Notes under the pieces: generated by a model | Told to the model about the DNA's origin: nothing | Database searches by the model: none | Seen by the model: only the letters and a program-made list of their open reading frames with translations | Program-made: the position numbers and the translations under genes | Assembly (NCBI RefSeq): GCF_004028635.1 | Contig: NZ_ML138678.1 | Span: 930,001 to 994,000, forward strand | DNA: 64,000 nucleotides | Origin: Streptomyces cyaneus | Lineage (GTDB): Bacteria > Actinomycetota > Actinomycetes > Streptomycetales > Streptomycetaceae | Direction: 5' to 3' | Shown: in pieces, positions 9,255-17,501 of the stretch | How positions within the stretch are numbered: the stretch's first letter is position 1 | Layout: the number at the start of each line of letters is the position of its first letter

Positions 9255-9588
9255 GGTGGGCGACGCGCATGCGGTCGGTCATCGGGGCGGGGCCGTGCAG
9301 GAGGGTCGCACCGCGTGAGGTGATCCGCTCGCAGCAGGTGTCCAGATCGTCCACCCGCAGCACCACCAGGGAGCGGTGCCCGTTGGCGGCATCACCCAGC
9401 TCGCCCAGCACCTCGGCCATCATCGCCCGGTCCTGAAGGGCGATGCCCGCCGAGCCGACGGCGGGGCTGAACTTCTCGTACGGCCCGTTCGTCGCCCCCG
9501 ACTGCGGCTTGAGGCCGAGGACGTCGGCGTAGAAGCGGTAGCAGGCGGCGAAGTCGCCGACCAGCAGCCGTACTTGGGCGAGTTCCAA
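9196..9588 (-). CDS. VOC-family (glyoxalase/dioxygenase fold) protein
   Basis: A 130-residue single-domain protein with the vicinal-oxygen-chelate layout: ELAQVRLLVGDFAACYRFYADVLGL at the start and HLKDPEGNLVELQEWL at the end, where the terminal glutamate is a usual metal ligand. Family members act as glyoxalases, dioxygenases or antibiotic-binding proteins; the substrate here is unknown. The TTG start at 9588 follows GGGAGGGA. It lies 20 bp downstream of rsmE and is probably the last gene of the same operon. Confidence 0.85.
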   Translation of the reverse strand: MELAQVRLLVGDFAACYRFYADVLGLKPQSGATNGPYEKFSPAVGSAGIALQDRAMMAEVLGELGDAANGHRSLVVLRVDDLDTCCERITSRGATLLHGPAPMTDRMRVAHLKDPEGNLVELQEWLLLRG

Positions 9589-9608
9589 GGCGAACGTCCC
9601 TCCCGGGG

Positions 9609-10358
9609 TCAGGACCAGCGGCCGGTGCGGCCGAGGAGCAGTGCCGTCGCCGCGGTTCCGGCGGTGGAGGTGCGCAGGACGGTACGGCCCAGACGGTACG
9701 CCTTGGCGCCCGCCTCCTCGAAGAGGGCCAACTCCTCGGGGGCGACGCCGCCTTCGGGGCCGACGACGAGCACGATCTCGCCCTCGGCGGGCAGCTGGGC
9801 CGTCGCCAGCGGCTCGCTGCCGTAGTCGCGGTCCTCGTGCAGTACGGCGGCGAAGTCGGCCTGGGCGAGGAGGGCCGCGACCTGCTTGGTCGTAGCCGCG
9901 TCCGCGACCTGGGGGAAACGCACCCGGCGTGACTGCTTGCCGGCCTCACGGGCGGTGGCCCGCCACTTGCCGAGGGCCTTCGCGCCCCGCTCGCCCTTCC
10001 ACTGCGTGATGCACCGGGCGGCCGCCCAGGGCACGATCGCGTCGACGCCGGTCTCGGTCATGGTCTCGACGGCCAACTCACCGCGGTCCCCCTTGGGAAG
10101 GGCCTGGACGACGGTGATACGGGGCTGCTGCGCGGGTTCCTCGGCCACCGCACCCAGCCGCAGAACCAGCCGGTCCTTGCCCTCGGTGTCGACCACCTCG
10201 CACTCGGCCCAGCGACCGTCGCCGTCGGTGAGGACGACGGCCTCCCCCGCCCGCAGCCGCTTCACGGAGACGGCATGCCGTCCCTCGGGCCCGTCGAGCA
10301 CGTACTGCTGCCCGTCCCCGGCCGGGAGGTGCTCGACCACGAACACGGGAGCGGTCAT
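9609..10358 (-). CDS. rsmE: 16S rRNA (uracil-1498-N3)-methyltransferase RsmE
   Basis: A 249-residue SPOUT-class methyltransferase. The C-terminal knot motifs LVVGPEGGVAPEELALFEEAGA and YRLGRTVLRTSTAGTAA are the S-adenosylmethionine-binding signature, and the N-terminal PUA-like segment is present. It methylates U1498 of 16S rRNA in the assembled small subunit. The ATG overlaps the stop of the nitronate monooxygenase gene by 4 bp (ATGA), so translation is probably coupled. In many actinobacteria rsmE follows hrcA-dnaJ directly; here the monooxygenase gene lies between. Confidence 0.93.
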   Translation of the reverse strand: MTAPVFVVEHLPAGDGQQYVLDGPEGRHAVSVKRLRAGEAVVLTDGDGRWAECEVVDTEGKDRLVLRLGAVAEEPAQQPRITVVQALPKGDRGELAVETMTETGVDAIVPWAAARCITQWKGERGAKALGKWRATAREAGKQSRRVRFPQVADAATTKQVAALLAQADFAAVLHEDRDYGSEPLATAQLPAEGEIVLVVGPEGGVAPEELALFEEAGAKAYRLGRTVLRTSTAGTAATALLLGRTGRWS

Positions 10359-11440
10359 GAGCCCGCACCGCCCTTGGGCAGAGCCGACAACGCTGTCGCC
10401 GCGGCGTCCAGCTCGGCGGCCAGCACCTCCACCAGCTGCCCGGCGGGCAGTTCACGCGCCATCCGGTGCCCCTGCCCCGCCCACAGGGCCATGCCCTGCG
10501 CGTCGCCGGACGCGGCGGCCTTCTTGCGCAGGGGCGAGGTGAGGTGGTGGACCTCGGGATAAGCGGCGGGGGCGTACGGCCCGTGCTCGCGCAGGAAGCG
10601 GTTGACGAGGCCGCGGGCGGGCCGCCCGGAGAAGGCGCGCGTCAGCTCGGTCCGTACGAACAGGGGGTTGGTCAGCGCCTGCTTGTGCAGGGCGTTGGCG
10701 CCGGACTCCGGGGTGGCGAGGAACGCCGTCCCGAGCTGGGCGGCACTGGCGCCGGCGGCGAGCGCGGCGGCGATCTGGCTGCCGCGCATGATGCCGCCGG
10801 CGGCGACGATGGGCAGGCTCACGGCCTCACGGACCTGCGCGATGAGCGACAGCAGCCCGATGCCGGTGCCGTCGGTCTCGGGGTTGTCGCGATGCGTGCC
10901 CTGGTGGCCGCCGGCCTCGATCCCCTGCACGATCACGGCGTCGGCACCGGCCCGCTGCACGGCGAGGGCCTCGTCCGGGGTGGTGGCGGTGACGAGGGTG
11001 AAGGTCCCGGCACGCCGAAGCGACTGCAGCACCTCACTGCTGGGCGCACCGAAGTGGAAGGAGACGACGGGCACGGGATTGTCGAGCAGCACGGCGAGCT
11101 TGGCGTCGTACCCGTCGTCCCGCCCGCTGTCCGGGTCCCCCAGCTCGATCTCGTACCAGGCGGCCTCGCCGGCGAGCTGATGGGCGTAGACGTCGACCGC
11201 GGCCGCGTCGGCATACTCGGGCTGCGGCATGAACAGATTGACCCCGAAGGGCCGCCCGGTCAGCCCCCGCAGCTGCTTGATCTCCTGGTACATCCCGTCG
11301 GCGGTTTTGTACCCGGCGGCGAGAAACCCCAGCCCACCGGCCTCGGACACGGCAGCAGCGAGCTGCGGCACGGAGACGCCGCCTGCCATGGGGGCCTGCA
11401 CGATCGGAAGCGGGAAGAGATCGGTCAGTGCGGAGGACAT
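10355..11440 (-). CDS. Nitronate monooxygenase-like flavoprotein
   Basis: A 361-residue TIM-barrel flavoenzyme. The motifs IVQAPMAGGVSVPQLAAAVSEAGGLGF at the start, GIEAGGHQGTH in the middle and the phosphate-binding AAGGIMRGSQIAAALAAGASAAQLGT are those of nitronate monooxygenase/2-nitropropane dioxygenase proteins, which bind FMN and oxidise alkyl nitronates. The ATG start at 11440 is preceded by a purine-rich stretch. It is translationally coupled to rsmE downstream, and a 204-bp gap with a hairpin and a duplicated piece of dnaJ separates it from dnaJ. Confidence 0.9.
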   Translation of the reverse strand: MSSALTDLFPLPIVQAPMAGGVSVPQLAAAVSEAGGLGFLAAGYKTADGMYQEIKQLRGLTGRPFGVNLFMPQPEYADAAAVDVYAHQLAGEAAWYEIELGDPDSGRDDGYDAKLAVLLDNPVPVVSFHFGAPSSEVLQSLRRAGTFTLVTATTPDEALAVQRAGADAVIVQGIEAGGHQGTHRDNPETDGTGIGLLSLIAQVREAVSLPIVAAGGIMRGSQIAAALAAGASAAQLGTAFLATPESGANALHKQALTNPLFVRTELTRAFSGRPARGLVNRFLREHGPYAPAAYPEVHHLTSPLRKKAAASGDAQGMALWAGQGHRMARELPAGQLVEVLAAELDAAATALSALPKGGAGS

Positions 11441-11483
11441 GACGGCATGTTGTCACGTCCTCCGAACAAGTCCGAATCGACCC

Positions 11484-11520
11484 TTCCCCTTGGCATAGGC
11501 CAACATATTCCCAAGGGGAA
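11484..11520. terminator. Hairpin TTCCCCTTGG / CCAAGGGGAA between dnaJ and the monooxygenase gene
   Basis: A perfect 10-bp inverted repeat with a 17-nt loop lies downstream of dnaJ on the reverse strand. It probably ends hrcA-dnaJ transcripts, though no clear U-tract follows. Confidence 0.5.
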
Positions 11521-11530
11521 CAGCACGGGC

Positions 11531-11701
11531 TCAGCGCCCGTTGAACGCATCCTTCAGCCGCGAGAACAGCCCCTGCTGCCCAGGCTGACTGTGCCTGCCC
11601 GGGGGCCGACCCCCGGACCCCCAGCAGCGTCCCCGCAGCTCACGTCAGCGCCCGTTGAACGCATCCTTCAGGCGCGAGAACAGCCCCTGCTGCCCAGGCT
11701 G
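11531..11701. repeat. Duplicated 3' end of dnaJ flanking a REP-like palindrome
   Basis: Bases 11645-11701, which encode the last codons and stop of dnaJ, recur downstream at 11531-11587 with a single mismatch in 57 bases. The 57-bp spacer holds the palindrome CCCGGGGGCCGACCCCCGGA followed by CCCCC. The same palindrome, in reverse complement with one base changed, lies between another perfect duplication at 57396-57545. Confidence 0.9.
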
Positions 11702-12781
11702 GAACTGCCCCGTCGGCCGCTCCTCGCCCCGGAGCTTGGCGAGCTCGCGCAGCAAGCGCTCCTGTTCGGGGTCCAGCTTGGTCGGTGTCTGTACCTCGAC
11801 GTGCACGATGAGGTCGCCGCGGCCGCCGCCGCGCAGGTGTGTGACTCCGCGGCCGTGCAGCGGGATCGACTGGCCGGACTGCGTACCCGGCCGGATGTCG
11901 ACCTCCTCCAGGCCGTCCAGCGTCTCCAGCGGCACCTTCGTGCCGAGCGACGCCGCCGTCATCGGGATGGTCACCGTGCAGTGCAGGTCGTCGCCGCGCC
12001 GCTGGAAGGTCGGGTGCGGGAGTTCATGGATCTCGACGTAAAGGTCACCGGCCGGACCGCCGCCCGGGCCGACCTCGCCCTCACCGGCGAGCTGGATCCG
12101 TGTGCCGTTGTCGACACCGGCCGGGATCTTGACCGTCAGGGTGCGGCGCGAGCGCACGCGGCCGTCGCCCGCGCACTCCGGGCACGGCGTCGGGACGACG
12201 GTGCCGAAGCCCTGGCACTGCGGGCAGGGGCGGGACGTCATGACCTGGCCCAGGAAGGACCGCGTCACCTGCGACACCTCACCGCGGCCGCGGCACATGT
12301 CACACGTCTGGGCGGAGGTGCCGGGGGCAGCCCCCTCACCGTTGCAGGTGTTGCAGACGACGGCCGTGTCGACCTGGATGTCCTTCGTCGTACCGAAGGC
12401 CGCCTCGTCGAGCTCGATCTCCAGCCGGATCATCGCGTCCTGGCCCCGCCGCGTACGCGACCGCGGACCGCGCTGGGACGCCGTACCGAAGAACGCGTCC
12501 ATGATGTCCGAGAAGTTCCCGAAGCCGCCCGCGCCGAAGCCGCCGGCTCCCGCGCCGCCCGCCTGGGACAGCGGGTCGCCGCCCAGGTCGTAGACCTGCT
12601 TCTTCTGCGGGTCCGACAGCACCTCGTAAGCGGCGTTGATCTCCTTGAACCGCTCCTGGGTCTTCGGATCCGGATTGACGTCCGGGTGCAGCTCGCGCGC
12701 GAGCCGCCGGAAGGCCTTCTTGATCTCTTCCTGCGACGCGTCGCGACGCACGCCGAGAACGGCGTAGTAGTCCGTGGCCAC
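11645..12781 (-). CDS. dnaJ: Chaperone protein DnaJ
   Basis: A 378-residue full-length DnaJ: J domain at residues 1-70 with the HPD motif (ELHPDVNPD), a glycine-rich linker ([17 protein letters not shown]), a zinc-binding domain with four CxxCxGxG-type repeats ([32 protein letters not shown]) and the C-terminal substrate domain. It stimulates DnaK and binds unfolded proteins. The start is GTG at 12781, directly abutting the TAA of hrcA at 12782, so the two form an operon under HrcA control. Its last 57 bases are duplicated just downstream. Confidence 0.96.
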   Translation of the reverse strand: MATDYYAVLGVRRDASQEEIKKAFRRLARELHPDVNPDPKTQERFKEINAAYEVLSDPQKKQVYDLGGDPLSQAGGAGAGGFGAGGFGNFSDIMDAFFGTASQRGPRSRTRRGQDAMIRLEIELDEAAFGTTKDIQVDTAVVCNTCNGEGAAPGTSAQTCDMCRGRGEVSQVTRSFLGQVMTSRPCPQCQGFGTVVPTPCPECAGDGRVRSRRTLTVKIPAGVDNGTRIQLAGEGEVGPGGGPAGDLYVEIHELPHPTFQRRGDDLHCTVTIPMTAASLGTKVPLETLDGLEEVDIRPGTQSGQSIPLHGRGVTHLRGGGRGDLIVHVEVQTPTKLDPEQERLLRELAKLRGEERPTGQFQPGQQGLFSRLKDAFNGR

Positions 12782-13798
12782 TTACGACTCCGCCAGGATC
12801 TGTCCGACGTACCGTGCCACTGCGCGTACCGCTCCCATCGTTCCCGGGTAATCCATGCGGGTCGGTCCGACCACGCCGAGCTTGGCGACTGCCTCGCCGC
12901 CCGAACCGTAGCCGACCGACACGACAGACGTGGAGTTGAGTCCCTCATAGGCGTTCTCGTGCCCGATGCGCACGGTCATGCCCGAATCCCCCGCCTCGCC
13001 AAGGAGTTTGAGGAGTACGACGTGCTCCTCCAGGGCCTCCAGGACGGGCCGGATGGTGAGGGGGAAGTCATGCCCGAAGCGGGTGAGATTGGCGGTGCCG
13101 CCGATCATCAGCCGCTCCTCGTTCTCCTCGACGAGCGTCTCCAGGAGGGTGGAGAGCACGGCCGAGACGGTGCCGCGGTCCTCTATGTCGAAGGCCTCGG
13201 CAAGGTCCTCGACGAGCCGCGGCACATCGGTGAAGCGCCGCCCCGCGACCCGACTGTTGAGCCGCGCGCGTAGATCCGCGAGCGAGGCCTCACCGAAGGG
13301 TGCGGGACAGTCGATCATCCGCTGCTCGACCCGTCCGGTGTCCGTGATCAGCACGAGCATCACGCGCGCGGGCGCGAGCGACAGCAGCTCGACGTGCCGG
13401 ACGGTGGACCGGGTCAGCGACGGGTACTGCACGACGGCGACCTGCCGGGTGAGCTGCGCGAGCAGCCGCACGGTCCGCGCCACGACGTCGTCGAGGTCTA
13501 CGGCGCCCTCCAGGAAGTTCTGGATGGCGCGCCGCTCCGGCGGGCTCATCGGCTTGACGCCGGCGAGCTTGTCGACGAACAGCCGGTAGCCCTTGTCGGT
13601 CGGGATCCGCCCGGCGCTGGTGTGCGGCTGGGCGATGTAGCCCTCGTCCTCCAGGGCCGCCATGTCGTTGCGAACGGTCGCCGGGGAGACGCCGAGGTTG
13701 TGCCGCTCGGTGAGCGCCTTAGAGCCCACCGGCTCCTCGGTCCCGACATAGTCCTGGACGATGGCGCGCAGCACCTGAAGCCTGCGTTCACTCAGCAT
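12782..13798 (-). CDS. hrcA: Heat-inducible transcription repressor HrcA
   Basis: A 338-residue HrcA: the N-terminal winged helix ([29 protein letters not shown], then [14 protein letters not shown]) and the ligand-like C-terminal domain are complete. It represses chaperone genes by binding the CIRCE operator and is tuned by GroEL. The ATG at 13798 has a GGAGG upstream (around 13806-13812), so the long open frame upstream is ignored. A CIRCE element lies about 40 bp upstream, which implies that hrcA-dnaJ is autoregulated. Confidence 0.97.
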   Translation of the reverse strand: MLSERRLQVLRAIVQDYVGTEEPVGSKALTERHNLGVSPATVRNDMAALEDEGYIAQPHTSAGRIPTDKGYRLFVDKLAGVKPMSPPERRAIQNFLEGAVDLDDVVARTVRLLAQLTRQVAVVQYPSLTRSTVRHVELLSLAPARVMLVLITDTGRVEQRMIDCPAPFGEASLADLRARLNSRVAGRRFTDVPRLVEDLAEAFDIEDRGTVSAVLSTLLETLVEENEERLMIGGTANLTRFGHDFPLTIRPVLEALEEHVVLLKLLGEAGDSGMTVRIGHENAYEGLNSTSVVSVGYGSGGEAVAKLGVVGPTRMDYPGTMGAVRAVARYVGQILAES

Positions 13799-13836
13799 CC
13801 GCGCACACCTCCAGTTTCGTCCCCTTGGCGCCTTGC

Positions 13837-13863
13837 CTGGCACTCTGTCCGCCCGAGTGCCAG
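13837..13863. promoter_or_regulatory. CIRCE operator (CTGGCACTC-N9-GAGTGCCAG)
   Basis: A perfect 9-bp inverted repeat with exactly nine bases between, matching the CIRCE consensus TTAGCACTC-N9-GAGTGCTAA except for a compensated change in the outer bases of each arm. It lies just upstream of hrcA and should be bound by the HrcA repressor. Confidence 0.9.
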
Positions 13864-13960
13864 CCGTCCCCGGCCCAGTGTACGGCGGTGGGGTACACCC
13901 CGGGCAAGGCCGGTCCAGCACCACCGTGCCGGACGGTGGTGTCTTGGTTAGCGTCGCCGT

Positions 13961-14695
13961 ATGACGGTGACTTGGGAAGAGCTGGGGTGGGAGCGGCTGG
14001 CGGCCGGGGTGGGGCGGTGCCGGCTTCCGGGCTGGGACTGCACGGCGGGGCTGGTCGTCGGGGAGGGCGGCGCGCTGATCGTCGACGCCGGGTCGAGCCT
14101 CGCTGAGGGCGTGCGGTTGCGGACGCAGGCGCAGTGGCTCGCCGGTCACCGTGTGACTCATCTCGCGCTGACGCATCCCCACTTCGATCATGTCTTCGGG
14201 GCGGCGGCGTTCGCCGGCGCGCAGGTCTACGGGGCGGTGGGCCTGGACACGGTGTTCGCACACGAGCGGGCGGAACTGCGCGCGGACGCCGTACGCAACG
14301 GCCTGGACCAGGACGCGGCGGACGAGGCGATCGACGCCCTGGTCCACCCGCACCACCAGGTGAGCGGCGAGTGGACCCTCGACCTGGACGACGGCCGCCA
14401 GGTCCTGCTGGCGAACGTGGGCCCGGCCCACACGGCCCATGACCTGGTCGTGCTCGTGCCGGGCGCTCCCGGCTCCGCCGAGGTGGTCTTCTGCGGCGAC
14501 CTGGTGGAGGAGTCCGGCGAACCCCAGGCCGGCCCCGACGCCGTACCGTCGCACTGGCCGGCGGCCCTGGACCGCCTGCTGGACCTGGGCGGCGAGGACG
14601 CGCTGTACGTGCCCGGTCACGGAGCGGTGGTGGACGCCGAGTTCGTACGACGCCAGCGCGACACCTTGGCGGCCCGATTCGGCGTGTCGCTGTGA
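13961..14695 (+). CDS. MBL-fold metallo-hydrolase
   Basis: A 244-residue metallo-beta-lactamase-fold protein with the metal motif H72-P-H74-F-D76-H77 ([10 protein letters not shown]), a downstream FCGDLVEE aspartate and the final VPGHGAVV histidine, so all expected ligands are present. No signal peptide is seen, so it works in the cytosol on an unknown ester or thioester. It is divergent from hrcA and precedes the DUF3097 gene by 43 bp on the same strand. Confidence 0.87.
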   Translation: MTVTWEELGWERLAAGVGRCRLPGWDCTAGLVVGEGGALIVDAGSSLAEGVRLRTQAQWLAGHRVTHLALTHPHFDHVFGAAAFAGAQVYGAVGLDTVFAHERAELRADAVRNGLDQDAADEAIDALVHPHHQVSGEWTLDLDDGRQVLLANVGPAHTAHDLVVLVPGAPGSAEVVFCGDLVEESGEPQAGPDAVPSHWPAALDRLLDLGGEDALYVPGHGAVVDAEFVRRQRDTLAARFGVSL

Positions 14696-14738
14696 TTCCG
14701 CGGGACGCGCGGGCGGGGCTTCTCCTATCGTCACTCGA

Positions 14739-15554
14739 ATGCGCCAGTACTCACCCGACCTCACCCCACCCTGGAAGAAGCCCAAGCCCGTCCCCGAGGT
14801 CCCGGCGGAACCGGGCCTGGTGGTGGAGGAGCCCGGCACCGGTTTCTGCGGCGCGGTGATCCGTTGTGAGGCGGGCACGGTGACGTTGGAGGACCGCTTC
14901 GGCAAGCATCGGGTGTTCCCGCTGGAGCCGCGCGGGTTCCTGCTGGAGGGCAAGGTGGTGACCCTCGTCCGGCCGACGTCCTCCGCTCCGGTGCGCCCCA
15001 CCCGTACCGCATCCGGTTCGGTCGCCGTCCCGCAGGCACGCGCGCGCGTGGCCCGCGCCGGCCGTATCTATGTCGAGGGCCGGCACGACGCCGAGCTGGT
15101 CGAGAAGGTGTGGGGCGACGACCTGCGCATCGAGGGCGTGGTGGTGGAGTACCTGGAGGGCGTCGACGACCTGCCGTCGATCGTCGCCGACTTCGCGCCC
15201 GGGCCGGACGCGCGGCTGGGTGTGCTGGTGGACCACTTGGTGCCGGGCAGCAAGGAGTGGCGCATCGCGGAGGCGGTGACGAGCGAGCACGCGCTGGTCG
15301 TCGGCCACCCGTACATCGACATCTGGGAGGCGGTGAAGCCGTCGTCGCTGGGGATCGCGGCGTGGCCGCGGGTGCCGCACGGGCAGGACTGGAAGACCGG
15401 GGTGTGCCGGGCGCTGGGGTGGCCGTCGGAGAACACCGGGGCGGTGTGGCAGGCGATTCTGGGGCGGGTGGGGTCTTACAAGGACCTGGAGCCGGAGTTG
15501 TTGGGGCGGGTGGAGGAGCTGATCGACTTCGTTACGGGTAGCGGTGGGGCTTGA
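14739..15554 (+). CDS. DUF3097-family protein
   Basis: A 271-residue protein beginning [17 protein letters not shown], which I recognise as the actinobacterial DUF3097 family. The middle part ([23 protein letters not shown] ... [19 protein letters not shown]) has the glutamate and the DxxxxxSKE pattern of a Toprim-like fold, so a role in nucleic-acid handling is possible but unproven. The ATG at 14739 is chosen because the conserved N terminus begins there. Its end overlaps the convergent Uma2 gene by 23 bp. Confidence 0.82.
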   Translation: MRQYSPDLTPPWKKPKPVPEVPAEPGLVVEEPGTGFCGAVIRCEAGTVTLEDRFGKHRVFPLEPRGFLLEGKVVTLVRPTSSAPVRPTRTASGSVAVPQARARVARAGRIYVEGRHDAELVEKVWGDDLRIEGVVVEYLEGVDDLPSIVADFAPGPDARLGVLVDHLVPGSKEWRIAEAVTSEHALVVGHPYIDIWEAVKPSSLGIAAWPRVPHGQDWKTGVCRALGWPSENTGAVWQAILGRVGSYKDLEPELLGRVEELIDFVTGSGGA

Positions 15555-16122
15555 CGTCAGGAAGCGTTCCGAACTCGCTGGTGTCCAGTTCGACCCCCAG
15601 AGCCTCCAACGGGACTGGATCGCCGAACTTGATGATCTCCTGGCTGAGGTAGTCGGCGTCGTCACCCTGGCCCGCGGGCTTCGTCAGCAGCACGCAGTGC
15701 CCCATGATCGGGTCGAGAATTAGGTAGGTGGGGATCTTCCCGGCGGCATAGATCGAACGTTTGATCACATAGTCCTGATGGACGCTGGACTTGGAGACGA
15801 CCTCCACGACCATCGTGACCAGCTTGGAGGGCAGCAGACGGCCCGAGTCGGGTAGGGCGTCCCGCTCCACGACCACCAGGTCCGGTACCGGCTCGCTGGC
15901 CTCGTCCAGGATGTCCACGTCCTGGGTCTGAAGGCGAAACCAGTGCTGTCGCGGGATCTGGTCCTGGACATCGGCAACGATCATGTTGTGCACGATGTCA
16001 GGGCTGGCCATCATCACGATTACCCCCCGGAGGAGCTCCATCTTGACGCCCTCAGGGGGCTCAAGCTCCTCGAAGATCTTCACCATGCCGGTGGTCATCG
16101 GTCGGTCGTCCACAGCGGTCAT
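15532..16122 (-). CDS. Uma2-family (DUF820) putative endonuclease
   Basis: A 196-residue protein of the Uma2/DUF820 family, a restriction-nuclease fold often present in many copies in Streptomyces. The pattern EPVPDLVVV followed by VVEVVSKSSVHQDYVIKRSIYAAGKIPTYLILDP gives the PD-(D/E)xK-like aspartate, glutamate and downstream lysine. Biological role is not known for most members. ATG at 16122 follows GGAGGG at good distance. Codon use is slightly less GC-biased than the flanking genes (for example the TTAGGTAGG region near 15720), which could reflect recent acquisition. Confidence 0.85.
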   Translation of the reverse strand: MTAVDDRPMTTGMVKIFEELEPPEGVKMELLRGVIVMMASPDIVHNMIVADVQDQIPRQHWFRLQTQDVDILDEASEPVPDLVVVERDALPDSGRLLPSKLVTMVVEVVSKSSVHQDYVIKRSIYAAGKIPTYLILDPIMGHCVLLTKPAGQGDDADYLSQEIIKFGDPVPLEALGVELDTSEFGTLPDVKPHRYP

Positions 16123-16226
16123 CTCCGCAGCCCTCCGGTTTCCGCCACCGTGCAATTACGGGAGCAGCCTACGAATCAGGTTAGGGATCGAACCGGCGTT
16201 CCGCACCGATTCACTCGCCCGAGTGA

Positions 16227-17468
16227 TCAGTCCACCAAATCCCTGACCACCGCATCCGCCAGCAACCGCCCCCGCAACGTCAGCACCGCACGCCCCTCCC
16301 CATACGGCCCCTCCTGCAACAGCCCCTCCCCCAACGCCCGCCGAGAAGCCGCAAGCCCCTCCTCCCGCAGCAGCTCCAGCGGCACCCCCTCCCGCAGCCG
16401 CAGCTCCAGCAGGATCCGCTCGACCCTCCTGTCCTCCTCCGACAACAGCTCCCGCCCCGCCCCCGGCGACCGCCCCGCCGCCAGAGCCGCCGCATACGCC
16501 CCCGGATGCTTCACGTTCCACCACCGCACCCCGCCCACGTGCGAGTGCGCTCCCGGCCCCGCGCCCCACCAGTCGGCGCCCCGCCAGTACAGCTCGTTGT
16601 GCAGGCAGCGGCCGGCCGCGGAGGTCGCCCAGTTAGAGACCTCGTACCAGTCGAAACCGGCCGCTGTGAACGTCTCCTCGGCGATCAGGTACCGGTCCGC
16701 GTGGACGTCGTCGTCGGTCATCGGGACCTCGCCCCGGCGGATACGACGCGCCAGCTGCGTGCCTTCCTCGACGATCAGGGCGTACGCCGACACATGGTCC
16801 GGCCCGGCACCGATCGCCGCCTCCAGGGACGCCCGCCAGTCGTCGTCCGACTCGCCCGGTGTGCCGTAGATCAGGTCCAGATTGACGTGCTCGAAGCCCG
16901 CCGCACGGGCCTCCGCCACACAGGCCTCCGGGCGCCCCGGCGTGTGCGTGCGGTCCAGCACCTTCAGCACATGCTGCCGGGCGCTCTGCATGCCGAAGGA
17001 GATCCGGTTGAAGCCGCCCCGGCGGAGGGTGGCCAGATACCCCGGGTCCACCGAGTCCGGGTTCGCCTCCGTGGTGATCTCCGCGTCCGGCGCCAGGCCG
17101 AACTCGTCACGGATCGCCCCCAGCATCCGTACGAGGTCGTCGGCGGCCAGCAGCGTGGGCGTACCGCCGCCGACGAAGACCGTGCGGACCTCGCGCGGGT
17201 CGTCGCCGAGGACCTTGCGGGCCAGGCGGATCTCGTCGATGAGGGTCTCGGCGTAGTTGTCGCGGGACGCCAGGACGCCGCCCGTGCCGCGCAGCTCGGT
17301 CGCCGTGTAGGTGTTGAAGTCGCAGTAGCCGCAGCGGGTCGCGCAGTACGGGACGTGCAGGTAGAAACCGAGGGGGCGGTCGGCGGACCCGGTGAGCGCG
17401 GACGCGGGGAGCGTGCCGTCGTCGGGGACGGGCTCGCCGTCGGGGAGTGCGGAGGGCATGGGTTCCAT
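16227..17468 (-). CDS. hemW: Radical SAM haem chaperone HemW
   Basis: A 413-residue radical-SAM protein with the cluster motif C42-ATR-C46-GY-C49 (YCATRCGYCDF), the GGGTPT motif and the C-terminal HemW domain (HNELYWRGADWWGAGPGAHSH). The missing fourth cysteine of true coproporphyrinogen dehydrogenase HemN supports HemW, which binds and delivers haem. ATG at 17468 or 17459 are both possible; neither has a strong ribosome site. The gene is 33 bp downstream of the PP2C phosphatase on the same strand. Confidence 0.9.
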   Translation of the reverse strand: MEPMPSALPDGEPVPDDGTLPASALTGSADRPLGFYLHVPYCATRCGYCDFNTYTATELRGTGGVLASRDNYAETLIDEIRLARKVLGDDPREVRTVFVGGGTPTLLAADDLVRMLGAIRDEFGLAPDAEITTEANPDSVDPGYLATLRRGGFNRISFGMQSARQHVLKVLDRTHTPGRPEACVAEARAAGFEHVNLDLIYGTPGESDDDWRASLEAAIGAGPDHVSAYALIVEEGTQLARRIRRGEVPMTDDDVHADRYLIAEETFTAAGFDWYEVSNWATSAAGRCLHNELYWRGADWWGAGPGAHSHVGGVRWWNVKHPGAYAAALAAGRSPGAGRELLSEEDRRVERILLELRLREGVPLELLREEGLAASRRALGEGLLQEGPYGEGRAVLTLRGRLLADAVVRDLVD

Positions 17469-17501
17469 TGTCCAGCACGCGCGCGTACTCCCCGGAACCC
17501 G

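Noticed and set aside
11531..11587. A truncated second dnaJ gene
   Set aside because: Only the last 57 bases of dnaJ are copied; no other part of the gene is present.
10466..13273. Long forward-strand open frame of about 935 codons opposite dnaJ and the monooxygenase
   Set aside because: It is antisense to recognised genes, its protein is low-complexity R/G/A/H-rich, and it reflects high third-position GC.
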